In this document: in pieces, positions 26,216-31,742 of the stretch
Layout: the number at the start of each line of letters is the position of its first letter
Numbering within the stretch: the first letter of the stretch is position 1
DNA from: an uncultured Pseudomonadota bacterium
GTDB lineage: Bacteria > Myxococcota_A > UBA796 > GCA-2862545
Length of the DNA stretch: 31,742 bases
NCBI GenBank assembly: GCA_937891875.1
Contig: CALATR010000795.1
Span: forward strand, 1-31,742
Direction of reading: 5' to 3'
Position numbers and translations under genes: made by a program
The notes under the pieces: generated by a model
The model's input: the letters and a program-made list of their open reading frames with translations, nothing else
What the model was told of the DNA's origin: nothing
Databases searched by the model: none

Positions 26216-27616
26216 TCACAGCGGCGGGTTGGCGTTGTCGACCAGCATGACGAACTGCTCGTGGAACCAGTGGCCCGCGTGGGGCGCGCCGGGCAGGGCG
26301 TCGGTGGGCACGGGCTGGCCCTTCTCGCGGGTCACGTCGGCGCCGCCGCACATGGGGTCGAAGCGCTTGCCCTCGTCGTTGGGGTCGGTCGCGGAGGGGT
26401 CCGCGATGCCGTCGGACTCGCCGGGAGGCTTGATCCAGACGTAGGCGTGCACCCCGGGCGCGGGGGCGGGCTGGGGACGCTCCCCGATGCCGGCGTCGGA
26501 CACGTTGCACCAGTTGCCGCGGTGGGTGCGCAGATCCATGGGTCCGTCGCTCCGGGTGGGCCAGCCGCTGCGCCCGGTGTCGATGACAAAGCCATGATCA
26601 GGGAAGAACGTACGCATCCGGTCGACGAAGGTGCGCTCGTCGATCATGCGGTTCCACTCGTAGAAGCCCACGATGAGGTCCATGTTCCCGTTGATGTCGC
26701 CGTACGGGTCGAAGCGCTCGTCCAGCGTCGAGTAGTTGGAGACGTTGGTCGCGAATCCGCTGACGAGCGAGGCGCCGCCCGCGTCCTCGAGCACGCCTCG
26801 GTACAGCGCCGCCGCCTTCTCCTGATGATCCCAGCCGAGCCAGCCCGAGTGGGCGATGTCCAGGTAGATGTAGGCATTGTCGACGGTGGAGAGCTGGGAG
26901 ACGGCGTAGGCGATCCCCTCCTTGTACGCGGGCTCGGCGACCCGGCACGCCGCGTGGCTGTCGAGGTTCGTGACCAGGTTGGGCAGGGAGTCCGGCTCCA
27001 CCACCAGCACGACGCGCAGCGCGCCGTATGCCTCGTCAGAGGCCAGGACATCAGCGATGACGTCGATGTACTCCTCCTTGTAGCGGCGCATGCCGTCCGC
27101 CTCGAGCTTCAGCTCGCCGTTGGAGGCACGGGCGGCGCAGTCCCGGTCGGGCAGGTCGTAGACGACGAACGTGACGAGCAGGGGCTCGTCCGGGTGGGCA
27201 CGCTGCTGCACGACCGCCGCGTCCAGGTGGTCGCGCAGGCCCATGACCTCGTCGCTGCCGGCGATGGCGGCGATCCGATCGAGCCAGACCGCGGTGGGCT
27301 GGGCAGCGACGGTGTCCATCGCGGCGTGGAGCGAAGAGGGAGCCTTCGCCTTGGATACCTCGATCTTCGCCGCATATTCGTCACTGACGTAGAACCGGGC
27401 GCCGACGTAGGGGTTCTGCACCCGCTCGAAGGTCGGCGCGGGGCCGGTGTCCGTGTCCGTGTCGCTGTCGCTGTCCGTATCGGCGTCGGTGTCGCCGTCG
27501 GTGTCGGTGTCGACGTCCGGATCGGCCGCGTCGTCCCCGGTGTCCCGGGTGGCGGTGGTCAGGCTGTGGGAGCAGCCGAGGGCGAGCAGGGGCAGTGCGG
27601 CGAGCAGGTGGCGCAT
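26216..27616 (-). CDS. Glycoside hydrolase family 6 (cellulase) lipoprotein
   Basis: This 466-residue protein starts at ATG 27616 with AAGGAG upstream. The lipobox is LALGC (Cys15), then an Asp/Thr/Ser linker (residues ~32-57), then the catalytic domain. Both GH6 signatures are complete: VVYDLPDRDCAARASNG at 151-167 and LVVEPDSLP around 204-212, with Asp209 as the acid and Asp159 the supporting Asp. Asp402 in WIKPPGESDG fits the catalytic base position. Four Cys (160, 224, 370, 423) fit the two disulfides known in the family. GH6 enzymes hydrolyse cellulose beta-1,4 bonds with inversion, either as endoglucanases or as cellobiohydrolases from the non-reducing end. There is no carbohydrate-binding module. 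Attachment to the cell surface as a lipoprotein is inferred. Confidence 0.96.
   Translation of the reverse strand: MRHLLAALPLLALGCSHSLTTATRDTGDDAADPDVDTDTDGDTDADTDSDSDTDTDTGPAPTFERVQNPYVGARFYVSDEYAAKIEVSKAKAPSSLHAAMDTVAAQPTAVWLDRIAAIAGSDEVMGLRDHLDAAVVQQRAHPDEPLLVTFVVYDLPDRDCAARASNGELKLEADGMRRYKEEYIDVIADVLASDEAYGALRVVLVVEPDSLPNLVTNLDSHAACRVAEPAYKEGIAYAVSQLSTVDNAYIYLDIAHSGWLGWDHQEKAAALYRGVLEDAGGASLVSGFATNVSNYSTLDERFDPYGDINGNMDLIVGFYEWNRMIDERTFVDRMRTFFPDHGFVIDTGRSGWPTRSDGPMDLRTHRGNWCNVSDAGIGERPQPAPAPGVHAYVWIKPPGESDGIADPSATDPNDEGKRFDPMCGGADVTREKGQPVPTDALPGAPHAGHWFHEQFVMLVDNANPPL
27443..27547 (-). repeat. Asp/Thr/Ser codon-repeat tract (linker of GH6 lipoprotein)
   Basis: Codons GAC and ACC/AGC/ACG alternate over about 100 bp, encoding a D-x-D-x linker. 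It shares a 16-bp inverted match (27497-27512) with the (GACACC)4 run of the divergent gene (27938-27961). Confidence 0.75.
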
Positions 27617-27677
27617 GGAGACTCCTTCAGCCCGGCTTGCCGTCGGCCCGGCGTGGCCTGTCGGAGGAGAAAGCCGC

Positions 27678-27706
27678 GCGAAAGCCGTGCAGCACGCGCC
27701 TTTCGC
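27678..27706. promoter_or_regulatory. Inverted repeat in the GH6 / jelly-roll divergent promoter region
   Basis: GCGAAAG (27678-27684) and CTTTCGC (27700-27706) form a 7-bp perfect inverted repeat 15 bases apart in the 159-bp gap between the two divergent lipoprotein genes. GAAAGCCG is also directly repeated here (27669-27676 and 27680-27687). Either could be a regulator site. No clear -10 or -35 box is visible. Confidence 0.28.
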
Positions 27707-27775
27707 CCACCTGTCCCCCCGACCGACGACCGACAGATCCGGCCGCCCTGACGGCATCCGCGGGCAGGAGGTCCG

Positions 27776-28702
27776 ATGACCCGCACCGCCCCCGCCGTCC
27801 TCGCCTTCGCGATCGCCTGCGGCTGCGCCGACGCGCCGCTCGAGAGCGACCCACCACCCAGCTCCGACTCCGACAGCGACGAGGACAGCGACGAGGACCC
27901 CGATCCCGACTCGGACACCGACTCCGACTCCGACTCGGACACCGACACCGACACCGACACCGACTCGGACACTGACGCGGACACCGAGCCCGGCCCCGGC
28001 GTGATCGTCCTGGAGACGTTCGAGGAGGCCACCGTGGGAACCGTGCCCGCCGAGTGGGACGACTACGTGGGCTGGGTCGTCAACAACGACCAGAACCTCC
28101 CCGACCGCCCCGTGCACGCCCTGGTCAGCGACGCGCGCGCCCGCCGGGGAGCCCACGCCCTGCGCGCCTCGGGCGGCAGCAACCCGGCGCAGATCAGCCG
28201 CTCGCTCCCCGAGGATCTCGACGTGCTCTACGTCAGCGCCTGGGTCTGGTCGGACGTGCAGCTGGGCGCGATGCCCGGCCGCAACCACGAGACCCTGGTC
28301 GCCCTGCGGGCCCGGAGCGGATCGGTCAGCGAGGAGGTCCGCTTCGGCGAGATCAAGGGCGTCATCGGGACCAACGAGGTGCCCAGCGACGACATCGCCC
28401 CCCACTACGAGCTGTGGGGCAAGGGCCCCGTGGTGACCGCCGGCGCGTGGCACTGCATCGAGGTCGCCTTCCTGGCCGACCGCGTGCCCCACGAGGTGCG
28501 CGCCTGGCGCGACGGGGAGCTGGTGCACGAGATCAGCCATCCGTCGCAGTGGAACAACGGCGTGCTCGGCGAGACCTTCCTGGACGGCAAGTTCGGCGAG
28601 CTGGTCGTGGGCTGGCACTCCTTCTCCAACGTCGACAACACCGTCTTCATCGACGACGTGCTCGCGGCGACCGAGCGCACCGGCTGCATGGAGGTCCGAT
28701 GA
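27776..28702 (+). CDS. Lipoprotein with jelly-roll domain, possibly Cip1-like
   Basis: This 308-residue protein starts at ATG 27776 with AGGAGG at 27766-27771. The signal peptide ends at Cys15 or Cys17 (IACGC), so a lipoprotein is probable. Residues ~29-72 are an extreme Asp/Ser/Thr linker. The domain from about residue 75 is beta-rich: VIVLETFEEATVGTVPAEW, LDVLYVSAWVWSDV, VRFGEIKGVIGTNEVPS, WHCIEVAFLADRVPHEVRAW and VVGWHSFSNVDNTVFIDDV. This is the concanavalin-like sandwich of polysaccharide lyases and glucanases. The pattern recalls fungal Cip1 and its bacterial relatives, which are associated with cellulose-degrading systems; this is from memory and not certain. Position beside the GH6 gene supports a plant-polysaccharide role. 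It overlaps the next gene by ATGA. Confidence 0.82.
   Translation: MTRTAPAVLAFAIACGCADAPLESDPPPSSDSDSDEDSDEDPDPDSDTDSDSDSDTDTDTDTDSDTDADTEPGPGVIVLETFEEATVGTVPAEWDDYVGWVVNNDQNLPDRPVHALVSDARARRGAHALRASGGSNPAQISRSLPEDLDVLYVSAWVWSDVQLGAMPGRNHETLVALRARSGSVSEEVRFGEIKGVIGTNEVPSDDIAPHYELWGKGPVVTAGAWHCIEVAFLADRVPHEVRAWRDGELVHEISHPSQWNNGVLGETFLDGKFGELVVGWHSFSNVDNTVFIDDVLAATERTGCMEVR
27866..27985 (+). repeat. Asp/Ser/Thr codon-repeat tract (linker of jelly-roll lipoprotein)
   Basis: Hexameric GAC-NNC/G repeats run for about 120 bp, with a pure (GACACC)4 at 27938-27961. They encode an acidic linker and lie in inverted orientation to the tract at 27443-27547. Confidence 0.8.
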
Positions 28703-29421
28703 CCCGCCTCTTCCTCTGTCTGACCCTGCTCTCCTGCAGCGAGTACCGCCTCTCCGGCGAGATCGCCGGGTCCGGCCTGCCCGACGAGGACGACGGCACC
28801 ACCGTCGATCCCCGGAGCGACCTCGACGACGACACCGAGGTGCCCGCTCCGCGCACCTGCGAGGCCGACGCCACGGTGATCCAGGCCACCTTCGATGCCC
28901 GCGAGATTGTCGGTTGTCCCTTTGGGATCGACGACAACCTCGAGCGGCGCAACGAGTTCAACCAGGCTCGCACCATCGAGCGCTGGGAGGTGCCCGTGCC
29001 CCCCGGCGCGACCCTGTGCGCCGTGTCGCTGACCTCGGTCGAAGACGCGCTCTTCTTCGACGACCACATCACCCTGGTCCTCGACGACGCGGTGCTGGTC
29101 GGAGGCGGCAGCGGCTACGCCATGGAGCTGCTCGACGTGCGCGACGGCATCCCCCGCTGGGACTGGCAGCGCGTCGCCGGGGTGCCGTTCCCCCCACGCG
29201 ACACCCCGTACACCTGCCTCGGCGGCGCCGAGCCCTGCGAGGTGCCCCAGACCGAGCAGCCCGGCCCCCTGGAGCTGACCTTCGACGACGCCATCCTCCG
29301 CGACCTGCTCGACCCCGACGTCGCCCACGAGCTGACGCTGATGACCTTCGGCGACGACAACGACACCGACTGCGCCCACTCGGCCTTCACCCTGGAGGTC
29401 ACGCTGGAGGTGCTGGAGTAG
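28699..29421 (+). CDS. Small lipoprotein of unknown function, co-translated with jelly-roll lipoprotein
   Basis: This 240-residue protein starts at ATG 28699, overlapping the upstream stop (ATGA). GGAGG at 28690-28694 lies inside the upstream coding sequence. The lipobox is TLLSC (Cys13). An Asp-rich linker (GLPDEDDGTTVDPRSDLDDD) reaches residue ~50. The remaining ~190 residues are beta-rich with several Cys pairs and aromatic strands (TIERWEVPVPPGATLC, DDHITLVLDDAVLVGGG, HELTLMTFGDDND). The arrangement resembles a secreted beta-sandwich that might bind carbohydrate, but I cannot name a family. It has no catalytic motif. It is almost certainly made with its upstream partner, and it converges on the ABC-F gene with 4 bp between the stops. 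Confidence 0.85.
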   Translation: MTRLFLCLTLLSCSEYRLSGEIAGSGLPDEDDGTTVDPRSDLDDDTEVPAPRTCEADATVIQATFDAREIVGCPFGIDDNLERRNEFNQARTIERWEVPVPPGATLCAVSLTSVEDALFFDDHITLVLDDAVLVGGGSGYAMELLDVRDGIPRWDWQRVAGVPFPPRDTPYTCLGGAEPCEVPQTEQPGPLELTFDDAILRDLLDPDVAHELTLMTFGDDNDTDCAHSAFTLEVTLEVLE

Positions 29422-29425
29422 CGGA

Positions 29426-31087
29426 CTACCTCTTCTTCCCCTTCTTCCTGCTCTTCTTGCGCTCCTCCGCCTCCATCGCCAGCACGGCCTCCGCGTCCAG
29501 GTGGTCGGTCTGGCGGTAGCGCACGTACTCGTCGTAGGTGCCCTTGAAATCGAACACCCCGTCCTCGGACAGCTCCAGGATGCGGGTGGCGAGCTTGCGC
29601 ACGAACCAGCGGTTGTGGCTGACGAAGAGCAGCGTGCCCTCGAAGGTGGTCAGGCCCTTGGCCAGCGACTCGATGCCCTCGAGGTCCAGGTGGTTGGTGG
29701 GCTCGTCGAGCACCAGCACGTTGGGCTGGCTCGCGCCGATGGCGCAGAAGACCATGCGGGCGCGCTCGCCGCCGGAGAGGGCGGTGACCTGCTTGTCGAC
29801 CTCATCCTTCTCGAAGAGCACCTCGGCGAGCTTGCCGCGCACGAAGCCGATGGTCTCGGTGGGGAAACGGTCCCACAGCCAGCCGTGCAGGTCCTGCTTG
29901 CCCTCGAAGAGGTGGGCGTTGTCCTGGGCGAAGTACTGCACGTGGCACTCGTGGCCCCACTCCGCGCGGCCCTCGTCCGGCTCCAGCTCGCCCATGATGA
30001 CCTTGAGCAGGGTCGACTTGCCGATGCCGTTCGGGCCGATGATCGCGATGCGCTCGCCGCGGCGGACCTCGAAGCCCACGTCGAACAGCACGATCTTGTC
30101 GTCGTAGGCCTTGCTGACATCCTTCACCGCGAGCACGTCCCGCCCGCTGGGCCGGCGCTGGGGGAAGCGGAACAGCGGAAAGCGGCGACTGGACCGAGGA
30201 AGATCATCGATGGTGATCTTGGCCATCTGCTTGGCCCGGCTGTTCGCCTGGCGCGCCTTGGTCGCCTTGGCCTTGAAGCGCTCGATGAACTTCTTGTGGT
30301 CGGCGATCTCCTGCTCACGCTTGGCGATGTCGGCTTCCTTGCGGTCGCGCTCCTCCGCCTTGCCCTGCTCGAACTGGGTGTAGTTGCCCTTGTAGGCCCG
30401 GATCTGCTGGTAGTCGACGTCGACGATGTCGGTGCAGACGTTGTCGAGGAACTGGTGGTCGTGGCTGACCACGATGACGCAGCCGCTGAAGCTGCGCAGG
30501 AAGCCCTCGAGCCAGTCCAGGGACACGATGTCGAGGTGGTTGGTGGGCTCGTCGAGGAGCAGCAGATCCGGCCTCGAAGCCAGCACCTGGGCCAGCAGCA
30601 CCCGCAGCTTGTAGCCGCCGGACAGCACCGAGAGCGGCTGGTCGTGGACCTCGTCCTTGATGTTCAGCCCCGCCAGGACCTCGGCCGCACGCGCCTCGAT
30701 GGTGTAGCCGTCGAGCTGGTTGACCCGCTCCTCCAGGTGGCCGAAGCGCTCGACGTCGAAGTCCGCCTCGGGACCCTCGAGCATCGCGTTGCGCTCCTCC
30801 AGGATGGACCACAGCTCCTCGTCGCCCATCATGACCACGTCGAGGATCCGCGTGTCCTCGTACTTGTAGTGGTCCTGGTCGAGCACGCCGAGGCGCACGG
30901 CCTTGGGGATGGTGACCTCGCCCTCGCTCGACGTCTCCTCCCCGGAGAGGATCCGGAGCAACGTCGACTTTCCGGCACCGTTGGCCCCGACGATCCCGTA
31001 GACCTTGCCCGGGTCGAACCGCAGGTTCGCGTCCACGAACAGGGTGCGCCCGCCATACGCCTTGGCCAGGTCCTGCACGACCACCAT
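29426..31087 (-). CDS. ABC-F family ATPase (ribosome-associated type)
   Basis: This 553-residue soluble protein starts at ATG 31087 with GGAGG six bases upstream. It holds two ABC cassettes and no membrane segment. P-loops are GANGAGKST (34-42) and GPNGIGKST (351-359), signatures LSGGYKLR (155-162) and LSGGERAR (437-444), and Walker B pairs LLLDEPTNHLD (around 179) and LVLDEPTNHLD (around 461). H-loops are His209 and His491. The charged helical inter-domain linker (~240-300) is the ABC-F hallmark, and the C-terminus is a Lys/Arg tail. The overall length and the first cassette resemble YbiT more than EttA or Uup. ABC-F proteins act at the ribosome E site to relieve stalled or drug-bound states. 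The specific subgroup here is a guess. Confidence 0.95.
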   Translation of the reverse strand: MVVVQDLAKAYGGRTLFVDANLRFDPGKVYGIVGANGAGKSTLLRILSGEETSSEGEVTIPKAVRLGVLDQDHYKYEDTRILDVVMMGDEELWSILEERNAMLEGPEADFDVERFGHLEERVNQLDGYTIEARAAEVLAGLNIKDEVHDQPLSVLSGGYKLRVLLAQVLASRPDLLLLDEPTNHLDIVSLDWLEGFLRSFSGCVIVVSHDHQFLDNVCTDIVDVDYQQIRAYKGNYTQFEQGKAEERDRKEADIAKREQEIADHKKFIERFKAKATKARQANSRAKQMAKITIDDLPRSSRRFPLFRFPQRRPSGRDVLAVKDVSKAYDDKIVLFDVGFEVRRGERIAIIGPNGIGKSTLLKVIMGELEPDEGRAEWGHECHVQYFAQDNAHLFEGKQDLHGWLWDRFPTETIGFVRGKLAEVLFEKDEVDKQVTALSGGERARMVFCAIGASQPNVLVLDEPTNHLDLEGIESLAKGLTTFEGTLLFVSHNRWFVRKLATRILELSEDGVFDFKGTYDEYVRYRQTDHLDAEAVLAMEAEERKKSRKKGKKR

Positions 31088-31177
31088 GTCTGCCTCCGGG
31101 CGGGCAGCTAGCCGGGTCGGGCGCCTCGTGCAGTGCATCCGGACCGTGCACCAGGAGTCGGGCGCGGCCCTCGGTCG

Positions 31178-31522
31178 CTACCGGTGCTGGTCGAACTTCT
31201 TCGCGAACCACAGCATGCCGCCGATGAACCAGCCGAACACCGACAGCATGAAGATGCCGCCGAAGGCCCAGGTCATGGTCTCGGCCATGCCCGCGTCGGC
31301 CGTGCCCAGCAGCACGAGGATCGCCTGCAGCTCGAGCGCGCAGAACAGGGCGAGCACGAAGGTCAGCAGGTGGGAGTTCTTGAAGGTCTTGCTGTCGGGC
31401 GCCTGGGGGCCGGGATCGGGGCCGTCGGCCTCGGGCACGTCCGGGGGCGCGTCCGCTCCGTCGACCGCGTCGAGGGCGAGCTCGACCTCCCAGTCGTCGT
31501 CGTGCCGATCCAGGTTGTCCAT
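31178..31522 (-). CDS. Small two-helix membrane protein of unknown function
   Basis: This 114-residue protein starts at ATG 31522 with GGAGG upstream. The first 45 residues are hydrophilic and acidic, rich in Asp and Pro. Two transmembrane helices follow: about 51-73 (HLLTFVLALFCALELQAILV) and 84-107 (WAFGGIFMLSVFGWFIGGML), joined by a short loop. A basic tail (AKKFDQHR) ends the protein. The charge pattern suggests both ends are in the cytoplasm, though the acidic N-terminus makes this uncertain. I know no family. It lies 90 bp upstream of the ABC-F gene on the same strand and may be co-transcribed. TATGCT at 31546-31541 (minus) is a candidate -10 box, 18 bases before the start. Confidence 0.8.
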   Translation of the reverse strand: MDNLDRHDDDWEVELALDAVDGADAPPDVPEADGPDPGPQAPDSKTFKNSHLLTFVLALFCALELQAILVLLGTADAGMAETMTWAFGGIFMLSVFGWFIGGMLWFAKKFDQHR

Positions 31523-31634
31523 GAACACCTCCGCCCGACCAGCATACCTTCGGTTCGGGGCACCCCGCGTCCAGACGATGGATCGGGGGGCGGGCACACA
31601 CCAACCCAGCGCTCCGTGAGGCGACGGCTGGGAA

Positions 31635-31652
31635 TCCAGCGGCTACGCTGGA
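31635..31652 (+). promoter_or_regulatory. Hairpin in the leader of the last lipoprotein gene
   Basis: TCCAGCG-GCTA-CGCTGGA is a 7-bp perfect stem with a tetraloop, 24 bases before ATG 31677. It contains TACGCT (31644-31649), which could instead be a -10 box. A leader hairpin or an operator are both possible. Confidence 0.3.
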
Positions 31653-31676
31653 GCAGACGCACGATGGAGACGCCGC

Positions 31677-31742
31677 ATGCGCACCCTCACTGTGGGCCTG
31701 GCCCTGGCCTCGCTGGCGCTCGCCGCCTGTGACGACGGCAGC
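31677..31742 (+). CDS. Start of a lipoprotein gene (runs off right edge)
   Basis: Twenty-two codons are visible from ATG 31677, with GGAG at 31666-31669. They encode a complete lipoprotein signal (MRTLTVGLALASLALAAC, Cys18) followed by DDGS, the same Asp-rich start as the lipoproteins at 12264 and 1756. The rest lies outside the window, so the function cannot be judged. Confidence 0.75.
   Translation, partial: MRTLTVGLALASLALAACDDGS

Noticed and set aside
27443..27985. Repeat tracts considered as a CRISPR array.
   Set aside because: The repeats are hexamer codon repeats inside coding frames with no unique spacers and no cas genes.
29501..31111. Plus-strand frame opposite the ABC-F gene.
   Set aside because: The ABC-F protein is unmistakable on the minus strand; the plus translation is Leu/Val/Gly-rich noise.
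31133..31151. GTGCA-N9-TGCAC repeat upstream of the ABC-F gene as a terminator or operator.
   Set aside because: Only 5-bp arms with a 9-base spacer; easily chance, and no T-tract or promoter is aligned with it.

Overview
The window is very GC-rich (by eye close to 70%) and almost completely coding, and the longest gene-free stretch is about 160 bp. It reads like a chromosome segment of a myxobacterium or close relative (Myxococcota). The reasons are the many surface lipoproteins with Asp/Thr/Ser-rich linkers after the lipobox, two proteins with the Asp/Cys-rich MopE-type metal-binding motif, a large Ig-like repeat lipoprotein ending in a module I associate with myxobacterial secreted proteins, and a palindrome matching a Myxococcus-type parS core. 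No tRNA, rRNA, CRISPR array, insertion sequence or prophage gene is visible. The exact genus cannot be told from the sequence.

Layout, left to right. 1-1678: an exported protein running off the left edge, divergent from a small exported regulatory-like-domain protein. 1756-5055: a 1,099-residue lipoprotein with about ten Ig-like modules. 5078-9870: a TetR regulator, an unrecognised soluble protein and two tandem family-5 solute-binding proteins, all on the plus strand, with no permease or ATPase genes. 9887-16177: an exported beta-rich protein (minus), a radical SAM enzyme (plus), a lipoprotein (minus), a small His-rich outer-membrane-like protein (plus), a soluble helical protein (minus) and a beta-helix-like lipoprotein (plus). 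16181-22221: uvrB, a membrane-associated beta-rich protein and an M16 zinc peptidase, all on the minus strand. 22287-26215: two overlapping MopE-motif lipoproteins, the parS-like palindrome and a FadL/PorV-type outer-membrane protein. 26216-29421: a GH6 cellulase-type lipoprotein divergent from a jelly-roll, possibly Cip1-like lipoprotein and a third lipoprotein. 29426-31522: an ABC-F ATPase and a small two-helix membrane protein (minus). 31677-end: the start of another lipoprotein.

How the genes may work together. Most of the window encodes envelope and surface proteins: nine likely lipoproteins, several signal-peptide proteins and two or three outer-membrane candidates. Housekeeping functions are limited to uvrB (nucleotide excision repair), the ABC-F ATPase and perhaps the radical SAM enzyme. 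Clear co-translation signals are the ATGA overlaps at 5716-5719 and 28699-28702, the GTGA overlap at 19552-19555 and the TGATG overlap at 24072-24076. Convergent neighbours are packed with gaps of only 0 to about 16 bp. The best candidates for something new are the permease-less pair of solute-binding proteins under a TetR gene, the parS-like site, the M16 peptidase with no ordinary start codon coupled to an unknown beta-rich protein, and the GH6/jelly-roll lipoprotein pair with mirrored Asp/Thr tracts.
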